DNA of 64,000 bases, taken from Xenophilus aerolatus. GTDB taxonomy: Bacteria; Pseudomonadota; Gammaproteobacteria; Burkholderiales; Burkholderiaceae_C. A model generated the notes under the pieces. The model was not told where the DNA came from. It searched no databases and saw nothing but the letters and a program-made list of their open reading frames with translations. Of the stretch, positions 16,582 through 27,554 are shown piece by piece. The translations under genes were made by a program, and so were the position numbers. The stretch is from assembly GCA_030418545.1 (NCBI GenBank), contig QAIB01000006.1, positions 124,001-188,000 of the forward strand. The letters run 5' to 3'. How positions within the stretch are numbered: position 1 is the first letter of the stretch; each line of letters starts with the position of its first letter.

Positions 16582-17490
16582 TCAGCGGGGGCCGGACGGC
16601 AGTCCGATGAAGTCGAGCACCGGCGGCAGCACCGGCCCGCCCAGCCAGCGCAATGGCCGGGCCACCGCACCGATCAGCGTGATGTGGCTCAGGTCGTCGA
16701 AGCGCTCGGTGCGCACCGGAACGCCCGCGGCCTGCAGCCGCTGCACCATCTGGCCGGTGTTGCGGTCGGGGTCGACCAGCTTGTCCTTGGAGGCCGCCAG
16801 TAGCAGTGCCGGCGGCGAACCGGCGCGGGCGTGCACCAGCGGCTGCGAGTCGGTGGGGGTGTCGGGCCAGTTGAACGCCACCTGCGCCTGCGGGTTCTCG
16901 ATGGGCAGGAAATCGTAGGGACCGGCCAGGCCGATCCAGCCGGCCAGTTGCCGGGGGCTGGCGCCCAGCGCGCCGAGCCAGCGGCCGTCCAGGGCCACCA
17001 TCGCGGCGTTGTAGCCGCCCGAGCTGTGGCCCATGACGTACACCCGGGCCGGGTCGGCGCCCAGGGCGGCTGCATGGTCGATGGCCCACTTCACCGCCAG
17101 CGCGCTGTCCTGCACGAAGACCGGGTAGCGCAGCTGGGGCGAGAGGCGGTAGTCGGGCACCACCACCACGGCGCCTCGAGACGCCAGTGCCTCGCCGACG
17201 AACTTGTAGTCGGCACGTTCACCACTCGACCAGGTGCCTCCGTAGAAGAAGACGACCAGCGGGCGCTGGCCGGCCGGTGGCGAGGTGCCCGGCTTCGGCG
17301 TGTAGATGTCCAGGCGTTGGCGTGCCTCGGGCCCGTAGGCCCGGCCGCCATCGAGCGAGAAGCTGTCGTTGGGCGTCAGGCCGTTGACGATGCGCACCGG
17401 CGAGCAGGCGGCCAGGCCGAGCAGTCCGGCCAGGGCCAGCAACCAGGCAAGACGGCGCCGGGGGCCGAGGAAAGACGAGGAGGGGGGCAT
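16582..17490 (-). CDS. Alpha/beta-hydrolase (esterase/lipase) lipoprotein
   Basis: The 302-residue predicted lipoprotein has a hydrophobic signal with lipobox GLAAC near residue 29. The mature part is a BD-FAE/HSL-like alpha/beta hydrolase: VVFFYGGTW is the oxyanion-hole motif (usually HGGxW, here YGGTW), [11 protein letters not shown] carries the nucleophile serine, and DKLVDPD and DLSHITLI supply the likely acid and histidine. It should act on small esters, such as acylated sugars or kynurenine-type formyl groups, at the membrane or in the periplasm. ATG 17490 is the start compatible with a short signal; no strong ribosome site precedes it. It sits between pyk and the aldolase on the same strand, but functional linkage to glycolysis is not apparent. 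Confidence 0.82.
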   Translation of the reverse strand: MPPSSSFLGPRRRLAWLLALAGLLGLAACSPVRIVNGLTPNDSFSLDGGRAYGPEARQRLDIYTPKPGTSPPAGQRPLVVFFYGGTWSSGERADYKFVGEALASRGAVVVVPDYRLSPQLRYPVFVQDSALAVKWAIDHAAALGADPARVYVMGHSSGGYNAAMVALDGRWLGALGASPRQLAGWIGLAGPYDFLPIENPQAQVAFNWPDTPTDSQPLVHARAGSPPALLLAASKDKLVDPDRNTGQMVQRLQAAGVPVRTERFDDLSHITLIGAVARPLRWLGGPVLPPVLDFIGLPSGPR

Positions 17491-17647
17491 GGGAGATGTA
17501 CGCGCGCCGGCCACCCCTGGATTCGGCCTGGGCCTGCACACGAGGGGCGTCGAACCGGCGCGACGAAAGCATCGTCGACTCCGGCGAGCCGGGCACGTAG
17601 GACGCCCCAGCGCACCGCTGACGGCGGCGCGCCCTTGCCGCGCGCGA

Positions 17648-19093
<1,446 letters not shown>

Positions 19094-19167
19094 GGGCATC
19101 TCCTTTTTGTATTCCCAACTGTATACACTTTGTCGCGGTGGCGACAGCCCTGTGCGACTTCAGTGCC

Positions 19168-19221
19168 AAAAAGGGCTGGAGCCCCCGTCTCGCCCGCGCA
19201 ACCTGCTATCAATTCGGTAGC
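19168..19221 (-). terminator. pgk terminator containing a GCTAT palindrome
   Basis: Read on the minus strand: palindrome GCTACCGAATTGATAGC (19221-19205), a GC-rich spacer, then the hairpin GGGCT-CC-AGCCC (19184-19173) and five T residues (19172-19168). It starts four bases beyond the pgk stop codon. It has the same two-part layout as the copies at 9816 and 27149. Confidence 0.75.
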
Positions 19222-19224
19222 AAC

Positions 19225-20418
<1,194 letters not shown>

Positions 20419-20584
20419 GGTGGAAAGGCTCGGAGAGCGGCTCGGATTGGACAAGCGGTGGGCGCATCAGGCGGGGCCCGCAGGGGCCGCCGGGAGGGCT
20501 CTGCGCCGATGGAATCGATTGTAGGGAGGCCCCCGCCGCGGCCCTGTACGCCAAGACCCCGCCGCGCATCCCTTCATGCGAGCC

Positions 20585-21490
20585 TCATGCGGCCGCGGGC
20601 CGGGGCCGTTGCGCCACCAGCAGCTCGACGAAAGCCGCCGCTGCCGGGGACAGCGAGCGCCGCGCGTCCGCGTACACGCACACCTCGCGGTGGAAGTCCG
20701 GCGCGGCCAGGCGCACCATCGTCAGTCCCCAGGCACGCACCAGCGGCGACGAGTAGGTCGGGCACACGGTGAGGCCCTGGCCCGCCGCCACCATGCCCAG
20801 CGCCGTGGTCATGTACGAGACCTCCTGCGTGCCCGGCCGCTCCAGCAGGGCGCGCGCGTCCGCCGCCAGTTCGGGCGCAATGCGGCCACGGAAGTCGCGC
20901 GTGGGCGCGATGAAGGTCCACGGCCCCAGCTCCGCCCAGCGCACCGAGCGGCGCCTGGCGAAGGGGTGGTCGGGCGGGCAGATCAGCCAGTGCCGGTCGC
21001 GGAACAGCGTGCGGCGCGCGATCGCGTCATCGACAGCGACATCCTGGCCGACCGCCAGTTCGACCTCGCCGGCCATCACCCCGTTCAGCAGTTGCTCGGG
21101 CAGGGTGTCGGCCAGCCGCACCTCCACCTCCGGGTAGCGCGAGCGGAAGGCCGCGATCGCCTGCGGCATCAGCGTGCAGGCCATGAGCTGCGGCGCGGCC
21201 AGCCGCAGCACGCCCTTCTTCTTGTCGCGCAGGTCGGTCACGCCGGCCACCGCGGTCTGCAGCCCGGCCAGGAGCCGGTGCACCGAGGGCAGGAACTCGC
21301 GGCCCGCCTCCGACAGCTGCACGCGGCGCGTGTGGCGGTCCAGCAGCTGCACGCCCAGCTCGCGTTCGAGCTCGCGCACCAGCACGCTCAGCGCCGACTG
21401 GGTCAGGTGCAGGTCGCGGGCGGCCGCGGTGAAGCTGCCCGCCTGGGCGACGGCAGCGAAGGCGCGCAACTGGCGCAGCGACACATTCAT
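20585..21490 (-). CDS. LysR-type regulator of the adjacent catabolic operon
   Basis: A 301-residue LysR protein. The N-terminal winged helix reads LRQLRAFAAVAQAGSF then ARDLHLTQSALSVLV (about residues 5-40), and a full periplasmic-binding-type effector domain follows. Its start is 88 bases from the divergent six-gene operon beginning at 21579. The gap holds a perfect inverted repeat, TTCATC-AATG-GATGAA (21499-21514), the likely binding site for this protein and possibly for autoregulation. By analogy with related regulators it probably responds to the operon's substrate or an intermediate, which is not identifiable from sequence. Confidence 0.92.
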   Translation of the reverse strand: MNVSLRQLRAFAAVAQAGSFTAAARDLHLTQSALSVLVRELERELGVQLLDRHTRRVQLSEAGREFLPSVHRLLAGLQTAVAGVTDLRDKKKGVLRLAAPQLMACTLMPQAIAAFRSRYPEVEVRLADTLPEQLLNGVMAGEVELAVGQDVAVDDAIARRTLFRDRHWLICPPDHPFARRRSVRWAELGPWTFIAPTRDFRGRIAPELAADARALLERPGTQEVSYMTTALGMVAAGQGLTVCPTYSSPLVRAWGLTMVRLAAPDFHREVCVYADARRSLSPAAAAFVELLVAQRPRPAAA

Positions 21491-21498
21491 GGCAATCC

Positions 21499-21514
21499 TT
21501 CATCAATGGATGAA
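21499..21514. promoter_or_regulatory. Inverted-repeat operator between LysR gene and catabolic operon
   Basis: TTCATC-AATG-GATGAA is a perfect six-base inverted repeat around four bases, beginning nine bases upstream of the LysR start and 65 bases before the first operon gene. LysR proteins typically bind such repeats in the divergent promoter region. Confidence 0.55.
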
Positions 21515-21578
21515 TTTATTTCGATTGCATCATGGAACCGTCGCCCGTCCAATCGCGCTTCCCCAAGGAGACAAGCCG

Positions 21579-22142
21579 ATGCCCGAGACCCCCGCCACGG
21601 CGGTGCCCGCGAACCCGCCGATCCGCGGGCTGCACCACTTCGCCTGGCGCTGCCGCGACAGCGAGGAAACCCGCCGCTTCTGGGAAGACCTGCTGGGCCT
21701 GCCGCTGGTGCACGTGATCAAGAGCGACCACGTGCCGAGCACGGGCGAGTACTGCCCCTACGTCCACATCTTCTTCCAGATGCGCGACGGCTCCTTCATC
21801 GCCTTCTTCGACCTCGGCGACGACGTGAAGGCCGACCCCTCGCCCAACACCCCCGCCTGGGTCAACCACATCGCGCTGCGCGTGGACGGCGTGGAGGACC
21901 TGCTCGCGGCGAAGGCGCGCCTGGAGGCAGCGGGCGTCGAGGTGCTGGGCATCACCGACCACCACATCATCGAGTCGATCTACTTCTTCGACCCGAACGG
22001 GATCCGCGTGGAGCTGACGACCCCCACCGCGACCAAGGTGGAGATGGACGCGCACGCGCTCAAGGCCCATGCCGACCTGAATGCGTGGACCGAGCGCAAG
22101 GCGCAGCTGCGCATGGCGCGCGAAGGGGCCGCCCATGCCTGA
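21579..22142 (+). CDS. VOC-superfamily protein (glyoxalase/extradiol dioxygenase fold)
   Basis: A 187-residue protein with two babbab-type halves. The likely metal ligands are His in GLHHFAWRC (first strand), His in the AWVNHIALRV strand and Glu in NGIRVELTTP, the arrangement found in glyoxalase I and extradiol dioxygenases. It could open an aromatic ring or isomerise a product; sequence does not decide between these. AAGGAG (21565-21570) sets the start at 21579. It is the first gene of the operon and overlaps the next by eight bases. Neighbouring hydrolase and flavin monooxygenase genes suggest catabolism of a ring-hydroxylated compound. Confidence 0.82.
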   Translation: MPETPATAVPANPPIRGLHHFAWRCRDSEETRRFWEDLLGLPLVHVIKSDHVPSTGEYCPYVHIFFQMRDGSFIAFFDLGDDVKADPSPNTPAWVNHIALRVDGVEDLLAAKARLEAAGVEVLGITDHHIIESIYFFDPNGIRVELTTPTATKVEMDAHALKAHADLNAWTERKAQLRMAREGAAHA

Positions 22143-23256
22143 GCTCCAGCTCGCGGTCATCGACGTCAAGCCCGGTGCGTCGCTGGAAAGCCAGTCGGGC
22201 CTGCAGATGCTGCGCCCGCGCATCTTCGGGGCATTCATGGCGCCTTCGGGGCCGAAAAAGGTCGCGGCCATCGTGATGCACCCGACCAGCAACTTCATGG
22301 GCCACTACCTGATCGGCCCGCTGGCCGAGCGCGGCGTCTGCTGCATGGGCCTGAATTCGCGCTACATGGGCAACGACACGCTGCTGCTGATGGAGCGCGC
22401 CATCCAGGACCTGGGCGCGGGCGTGAAGCACCTGCGCGCGATGGGCTACGAGAAGGTGCTGCTGATCGGCAACTCCGGCGGCGCGGCGTTGTCGAGCTTC
22501 TACCAGGCGCAGGCCGAGCGCCTGACCGCCACGCATTTCCCCGACGGCGACCCGACGCACCTGCATGCCGACGACCTGCCGCCGGTGGACGGCATCGCGC
22601 TGTGCGCGGCGCACCTGGGCCGCTCGCGGCTGCTGCGCGACTGGATCGACCCGTCGGTGACCGACGAACACGATGTGCTCTCGGTCGATCCCGACCTCGA
22701 CATGTACGACGCGCGCCACCGTGTGCCCTACAGCGCCGAGTTTCTGGCGCGCTTCCAGGGCGCACAGAAGGCCCGCCTGGACCGCATCGAGCAATGGGCG
22801 CTGGGCCGGCTCGAACAGCTGCGCGCCACGCCCGGTGCGCCGCGCGACCAGGCTTTCATCGTCTACCGCACGCACGCCGATCCGCGCTGCGTGGACCTCA
22901 CGCTGGACCCGAACGACCGCGCACCCGGCAGCGTCTGGGGCGACGCGCGGCAGGTCAACTACTCGGCCAACGCCATGGGACGCACGACCTCGCTGACGGC
23001 CTTCCTGTCGCAGTGGTCCTCGCGCTCGCAGGCCGACGGGCCGACCAACCTCGCGCGCACCGGCTGCCCCAAGCTGCTGCTGACCTACACCGCCGACCAG
23101 TCGACCTTCCCGAGCACGCGCGACGCCTGGCTGCAGGCCGGGGGCAGCACGATCCGCAACGTCGACATCGTGGGCGGCAACCACTATTTGGCCGGCCAGC
23201 AGCACCTGGTGCCGAAGGCCGCCGACGCGATCGCCGAGTTCGCCCACGCGCTGTGA
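22135..23256 (+). CDS. Alpha/beta hydrolase of the catabolic operon
   Basis: The product has 373 residues. An alpha/beta hydrolase core is visible from VAAIVMHPTSNFMGH (residues 42-56), with nucleophile elbow LLIGNSGGAALSSF (Ser in GNSGG) and a C-terminal DIVGGNHYLAGQ that offers the catalytic His. It lacks a signal peptide and is longer than usual because of a lid-like insert between about residues 150 and 290. The ATG at 22135 overlaps the VOC gene, indicating translational coupling. In an aromatic-acid operon it might hydrolyse a ring-fission product or an ester, but the substrate cannot be read from the sequence. Confidence 0.8.
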   Translation: MPELQLAVIDVKPGASLESQSGLQMLRPRIFGAFMAPSGPKKVAAIVMHPTSNFMGHYLIGPLAERGVCCMGLNSRYMGNDTLLLMERAIQDLGAGVKHLRAMGYEKVLLIGNSGGAALSSFYQAQAERLTATHFPDGDPTHLHADDLPPVDGIALCAAHLGRSRLLRDWIDPSVTDEHDVLSVDPDLDMYDARHRVPYSAEFLARFQGAQKARLDRIEQWALGRLEQLRATPGAPRDQAFIVYRTHADPRCVDLTLDPNDRAPGSVWGDARQVNYSANAMGRTTSLTAFLSQWSSRSQADGPTNLARTGCPKLLLTYTADQSTFPSTRDAWLQAGGSTIRNVDIVGGNHYLAGQQHLVPKAADAIAEFAHAL

Positions 23257-23305
23257 CGCACGGGCGCCCTGCGCTCCAGCAAGAACGATCCGAGACAACC
23301 CCGCC

Positions 23306-24943
23306 ATGGAAAGCTTCCGATTCGCAGAGCCCTATGCGCTGCCCAGCTGGCCCTTCGTGCCGCCGCCGGAACTGAACGGTGGCACCGCCCACCACCCCAT
23401 CGTCATCGTGGGCGGCGGCCTGTCGGGCCTCACGCTGGCCTGCGACCTGGCCGTGCGCGGCATCCGCTCGGTGCTGCTGGACGAGGACGACACCGTCGGC
23501 GTGCGCGGCGCCTCCTCGCGCGGCATCTGCTATGCGCAGAAGAGCCTGGAGATCTTCGAGCGCCTGGGCATCTACGAGCGCATTGCGGCCAAGGGCATCA
23601 CCTGGTCCTTCGGCAAGACCTTCTCGGGCGAGGAAGAGGTCTACAGCTTCAACCTGAAGACCGACAGCTGCTCGGTGCAGCCGCCCTTCATCAACCTGCA
23701 GCAGTTCTACATCGAGTGGTTCCTGGTCGAGCGCATCCTCGAGCTGGGCCTCACGGACCTGCGCTGGAAGAGCCGCCTCACCCACATCGCGCCGCGCGAG
23801 GACGGCGCGACCCTGCAGGTGGAGACGCCTGCCGGCGCCTACGCGCTGGAAGCCGGCTACGTCGTCGACGCGACCGGTGCCAACAGCCCGATCCGCACGC
23901 AGCTCGACCTTCCCGCACACGCTTCGCGCAGCACCGACCGGTGGTGCATCAGCGATGTGCGCTTCAAGAAGCCGCTGCCCATCGAACGCTGGACCTGGGT
24001 CGATGCGCCCTTCAATGAAGGCCGCGGCGTCTGGCAGCACCTGATGGGCGATGGCGTGTGGCGCATGGACTACCAGATGCCCGACGACTGCGATGTGGCC
24101 GAGATCAGCAAGCCCGAGGTGGCCGGCGCGCGGCTGCGCGAGCAGCTCGGGCCCGACGTGGAGTTCGAGTTCGTCTGGATCGGCCCCTACGGCTACCGCG
24201 ATCACCTGCTGGAGCGATTCCGCCACGGCCGCGTGTTCTTCATCGGCGACGCGGCCCACGTGGTGAGCCCCTTCGGCGCGCGTGGCGGCAACACGGGCAT
24301 CCAGGATGCGGCCAACCTGGCGTGGAAGTTCGCGCTGGTGCTGCAGGGCCGGGCGGACGCATCGCTGCTGGACAGCTACGACGCCGAGCGACGGCCCGCG
24401 GCCGAGAAGAACCTCGAGGTGACCAGCCGCTCGGCCCGCTTCCTCGCGCCGCGCTCCAACGCCGAGCACCTCATGCGCAATGCGGTGGTCGCGCTGGCCA
24501 AGCGCCACGCCTTCGCGCGCGGCCTGGTCAACACCGGGCGCATGTCGGTGGCCAACGACTATCCGCCTGCCCCGCGTCTGCCCGAGGGCAGCCGCACGGT
24601 GCAGAACGTGGCGCTGCGCGCACCGGGCGGGGCGAGGACGACGCTGGCGCAGCTGCTGCGCGAGGGCACGCACGGCATCGTGCTGTGGCGAGCGCCCTCC
24701 GCGGTCGATGCCGAGGCGATGTCCACGGCCCTCGCCGGCCTGCCGGTGCGGCTGGTCGCGCTCGGCGGCAACAGCGGGCTGCCGGCCTTCGAGGTCGCCG
24801 AGGCCGAACTGGCGCACCTGGACCTCTGCGCGCCCGGCAGCCTGCTGCTGGTGCGGCCCGACGGCTACCGCGCGGCGCGCCTGGCCGCACCGACGCCCGC
24901 CGCCGTGGCTGCCGCCGTCCGCAACGCCTTCGCACTGCACTGA
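23306..24943 (+). CDS. FAD-dependent aromatic hydroxylase (PHBH/MhpA family)
   Basis: The product has 545 residues of the class A flavoprotein monooxygenases. The N-terminal Rossmann motif is VIVGGGLSGLTLA (about residues 33-45). The middle DG-type motif is VVDATGANS, and the GD motif IGDAAHVVSPFGARGGN (from I313) binds the FAD ribityl chain and phosphate. The extended C-terminal domain after about residue 400 resembles the thioredoxin-like tail of MhpA and phenol hydroxylases. It would hydroxylate an aromatic or enol substrate with NAD(P)H and O2. It lies 49 bases after the hydrolase and eight bases before the small DUF2783-like gene. The exact substrate is unknown. Confidence 0.9.
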   Translation: MESFRFAEPYALPSWPFVPPPELNGGTAHHPIVIVGGGLSGLTLACDLAVRGIRSVLLDEDDTVGVRGASSRGICYAQKSLEIFERLGIYERIAAKGITWSFGKTFSGEEEVYSFNLKTDSCSVQPPFINLQQFYIEWFLVERILELGLTDLRWKSRLTHIAPREDGATLQVETPAGAYALEAGYVVDATGANSPIRTQLDLPAHASRSTDRWCISDVRFKKPLPIERWTWVDAPFNEGRGVWQHLMGDGVWRMDYQMPDDCDVAEISKPEVAGARLREQLGPDVEFEFVWIGPYGYRDHLLERFRHGRVFFIGDAAHVVSPFGARGGNTGIQDAANLAWKFALVLQGRADASLLDSYDAERRPAAEKNLEVTSRSARFLAPRSNAEHLMRNAVVALAKRHAFARGLVNTGRMSVANDYPPAPRLPEGSRTVQNVALRAPGGARTTLAQLLREGTHGIVLWRAPSAVDAEAMSTALAGLPVRLVALGGNSGLPAFEVAEAELAHLDLCAPGSLLLVRPDGYRAARLAAPTPAAVAAAVRNAFALH

Positions 24944-24950
24944 CTGCGCC

Positions 24951-25142
24951 ATGCCCCTGATCACCGAGCCCCACATCCCCGACCCCGACGGCTTCTACGC
25001 CGCCTGGCTGCAGGCCCACGAGGGGCTGAGCGACGGTGCAAGCGCCGAGCTCAACGCGCGCCTGGTGCTGCTGCTGGCCAACCAGTGTGGCGACCAAGCC
25101 ACGCTGCTGGCCTGCATCGCGGCAGCTCGCGAGGCCGCCTGA
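24951..25142 (+). CDS. Small DUF2783-like protein
   Basis: A 63-residue acidic protein beginning MPLITEPHIPDPDGFYAAW. It is alpha-helical by composition (ELNARLVLLLANQCGD) and resembles the DUF2783 family, whose members I recall beside flavin monooxygenase genes; the function of that family is not known. It starts eight bases after the FAD monooxygenase stop, so it is surely co-translated with it and may be an accessory subunit. The reading frame continues upstream of the chosen ATG, but only inside the monooxygenase gene. Confidence 0.72.
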   Translation: MPLITEPHIPDPDGFYAAWLQAHEGLSDGASAELNARLVLLLANQCGDQATLLACIAAAREAA

Positions 25143-25162
25143 ACCAGAATCCACGATCCACG

Positions 25163-26125
25163 ATGAACACCACGGTCTCCTTCGCCTCCGCCTCCGACAC
25201 CCGCGAGCAGAAGCCGCAGGTGCGCGAACTCGCGCCCGGCGTCTACGGCTACATCAGCGACTTCGATCCCAACTGCGGCTTCGTGGTCGGCGACGAGCAT
25301 GTGGTGCTGATCGACACCCGCCCCACGCCGCGCATGGCGCGCGACTTCCTCGCCGCCATCCGCACGGTGACGGACAAGCCGATCAAGTTCATCGTGCTCA
25401 CCCACTACCACGCGGTGCGCGTGATGGGTGCGAGCGCCTTCCCCGAGGTGGCGGCCATCATCGCCAGCCAGGGCACGCTGGACTGGATCCGCACGCGCGG
25501 CCAGGCGGATTTCGACTCCGAGGTCGGCCGCTTCCCGCGCCTCTTCCAGGGCGTGGAGGAGATCCCCGGCCTGACGATGCCCACGATGAGCTTCGAGCGC
25601 GGGATGAGCCTGTGGCTGGGTGCGGACCGCGAGCTGCGCCTGCTCGCCCTCGGCCGTGGTCACTCGAGCGGCGACACGGTGGCCTGGCTGCCCGACTGCG
25701 GCGTGTGCTTCTCGGGCGACGTGGTGGAGAACCACTGCGGCGTGTACGCCGGCGATGCCTACATCCAGGACTGGGCCGGCACGCTCGATGCCGTGAAGGC
25801 GCTGCGTCCGCGTGTGCTGGTGCCGGGCCGCGGCGCGGTACTGCAGGACGAAGACGCTTGCGCCGAGGCGATCGAGCTCACGAAGGACTTCCTCTCCACG
25901 CTGCTGGGCGCCGTGCGGGCCGGCATCGACGCGGGCGACACGCTCAAGGGCTGCTTCGCACGCGCCGAGGCCGCCATGACGCCGCGCTTTGGCAGCTGGC
26001 CCGTGTTCCAGCACGTGCTGCCCTTCGACGTTTCGCGCGCCTACGACGAACTCACCGGCACCGAGCACCCGGTCGTGTGGACCGCAGAGCGCGACCGCGA
26101 GCTCTGGCAGGTGCTGCGCGGCTGA
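25163..26125 (+). CDS. Metallo-beta-lactamase-fold protein with degenerate metal site
   Basis: The product has 320 residues. The MBL fold is clear: GVYGYISDFDPNCGFVVGDEHVVLIDTRPT, then THYHAVRVMG (T80-G89), GRGHSSGDTVAW, and FSGDVVEN. The canonical HxHxDH motif reads H81-Y-H83-A-V-R86, so the Asp and third His of the second metal site are lost while the remaining ligands are kept. A mononuclear metal site or a different reaction is therefore likely. No signal peptide. It is the fifth gene in the operon, between the small DUF2783-like protein and a solute-binding protein, so it probably handles a lactone, thioester or ester intermediate. Confidence 0.82.
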   Translation: MNTTVSFASASDTREQKPQVRELAPGVYGYISDFDPNCGFVVGDEHVVLIDTRPTPRMARDFLAAIRTVTDKPIKFIVLTHYHAVRVMGASAFPEVAAIIASQGTLDWIRTRGQADFDSEVGRFPRLFQGVEEIPGLTMPTMSFERGMSLWLGADRELRLLALGRGHSSGDTVAWLPDCGVCFSGDVVENHCGVYAGDAYIQDWAGTLDAVKALRPRVLVPGRGAVLQDEDACAEAIELTKDFLSTLLGAVRAGIDAGDTLKGCFARAEAAMTPRFGSWPVFQHVLPFDVSRAYDELTGTEHPVVWTAERDRELWQVLRG

Positions 26126-26168
26126 GTTTCTTTTCCCCCGATTCCCCACCACCGAAGGAGACAACCCG

Positions 26169-27140
26169 ATGAACCGATTCGTGCGCGCCCTCGGCGCCTG
26201 CCTGGCCCTCGCCGCCGCCGGCGCCGCCGTGGCGCAGGGCGCCTACCCCAGCCAGCCGCTGAAGTGGATCGTGCCCTACGTGGCCGGCGGCGGCACCGAC
26301 AACCTGGCGCGCTCGCTGGCCGATGCCATGCAGCCGTCCTTCGGGCAGCCGATCCTGATCGACAACCGCCCGGGCGCGTCGACCAACATCGGCGTCGCCG
26401 CGCTGATGCAGTCCAAGCCCGACGGCTACACCATCATGCAGGCCGAGAACGCGGCGCTGCTCTTCAACGAGCACATGTTCGCCAAGCTGCCGTACAAGCC
26501 GGCCAGCGACTTCACCTACATCGGCGCCATCGGCCGCTTCCCGGTCGCGCTGGCCGTCACGCCCAACTTTCCGGCCAAGACGGTGGCGGAGTTCGTGAGC
26601 TACGTGAAGGCCAACCCCGACAAGGTGAGCTACGCCTCGCCCGGCAACGGCTCGCCGCACCACATGGCGATGGAGCTGTTCAAGCAGAAGGCCGGCCTCA
26701 CGATCGCGCACGTGCCGTACAAGGGCGCGGCGCCGGCGATGACCGATGTGGTGAGCGGCCAGGTCGGCACCATGATGCTGGACCTGGCCTCGGGCCTGCA
26801 GTTCATCAAGTCGGGCAAGGTGCGGGTGCTCGCGATCGCGCTGCCGCAGCGCGCCGCCGCCCTGCCCGACCTGCCGACCTTCGCCGAGCTGGGCTATCCG
26901 GACGTCAACGCCTATGCCTTCCACGGCCTCATCGGCCCGGCGGGCATGCCCAAGGAAGCGGTGGATCGCATCAACGCCGAGCTGCACAAGGCGATGCAGT
27001 CGCCCAAGGTGACGCGCCTGTTCGCCGACTTCGGCTTCGAGGCGATGCCCGGCACGCCGCAGGACTTCTACAAGACGGCCCGGGCCGAGAGCGAGCGCTG
27101 GGGCAGGATCATCCAGGCCGCCGGCGTGAAGCTCGACTGA
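26169..27140 (+). CDS. Bug/TctC-family periplasmic solute-binding protein
   Basis: The product has 323 residues, with a signal peptide of about 23 residues ending AAVAQG. The mature protein is a typical Bug receptor: YPSQPLKWIVPYVAGGGTDNLAR, then LIDNRPGASTNIG, YTIMQAENA and the later VPYKGAAPAMTDVVSGQV. These proteins bind carboxylates or amides in the periplasm and may feed tripartite tricarboxylate transporters; no TctA/TctB genes are present here. AAGGAG (26155-26160) marks the start. It ends the six-gene operon and probably senses or delivers the same organic acid that the enzymes degrade. It is followed by a terminator hairpin. Confidence 0.93.
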   Translation: MNRFVRALGACLALAAAGAAVAQGAYPSQPLKWIVPYVAGGGTDNLARSLADAMQPSFGQPILIDNRPGASTNIGVAALMQSKPDGYTIMQAENAALLFNEHMFAKLPYKPASDFTYIGAIGRFPVALAVTPNFPAKTVAEFVSYVKANPDKVSYASPGNGSPHHMAMELFKQKAGLTIAHVPYKGAAPAMTDVVSGQVGTMMLDLASGLQFIKSGKVRVLAIALPQRAAALPDLPTFAELGYPDVNAYAFHGLIGPAGMPKEAVDRINAELHKAMQSPKVTRLFADFGFEAMPGTPQDFYKTARAESERWGRIIQAAGVKLD

Positions 27141-27148
27141 GCTCGATT

Positions 27149-27189
27149 GCCCCTGGATCGATAGCTGCCAGCGCCCGTCCGACGGGCGC
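27149..27189 (+). terminator. Two-part GCTAT-type element ending the catabolic operon
   Basis: Nine bases past the stop, GCCCCTGGATCGATAGC (a degenerate copy of the palindrome) is followed by a strong hairpin GCGCCCGT-CCG-ACGGGCGC (27171-27189) and then TTGGGCCACTTTTCG. It is the likely terminator, also facing the convergent azlD. Confidence 0.65.
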
Positions 27190-27215
27190 TTGGGCCACTT
27201 TTCGCTCGAGACGGC

Positions 27216-27554
27216 CTACCAGCCCAGGACGAGGTGCATAGGCAGGTACACCGCCATGCCCGCCAGCATCGTGCCCAGCACGCCGCCGCGCCAGAAGTAC
27301 CAGACCACGCCGGCCAGCGCGCCGTAGAGCCGGGCGTCCTGCCAGGTGTGGATGAGCTGGCCGTTGCTCATCACGATCTCGGGCGCGATGACGGCCGCCA
27401 GTGCCGCGGCCGGCGCGTAGTGCAGCGCGCGGTGCGCCCACTCGGGCAGGCCCCAGGGGCGGTCGAGGATGAAGAAGAAGCAGCGGGTAAGCACCGTGAC
27501 GGCGGCGAGGCCCACGATGACGGCCAGTGTCCAGAGATCGGTCTGGCCCCTCAT
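27216..27554 (-). CDS. azlD: AzlD-family branched-chain amino acid exporter subunit
   Basis: A 112-residue integral membrane protein with about four hydrophobic segments: TLAVIVGLAAVTVLTRCFFF, the ALHYAPAAALAAVIAPEIV stretch with the characteristic Pro, ALAGVVWYFW and TMLAGMAVYLPMHLVLG. With AzlC it forms a two-part exporter for branched-chain amino acids or azaleucine in known cases. It overlaps azlC by four bases. The pair follows fmt without a gap, an unusual operon partner, probably only by location. Assignment by family; substrate not proven. Confidence 0.88.
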   Translation of the reverse strand: MRGQTDLWTLAVIVGLAAVTVLTRCFFFILDRPWGLPEWAHRALHYAPAAALAAVIAPEIVMSNGQLIHTWQDARLYGALAGVVWYFWRGGVLGTMLAGMAVYLPMHLVLGW

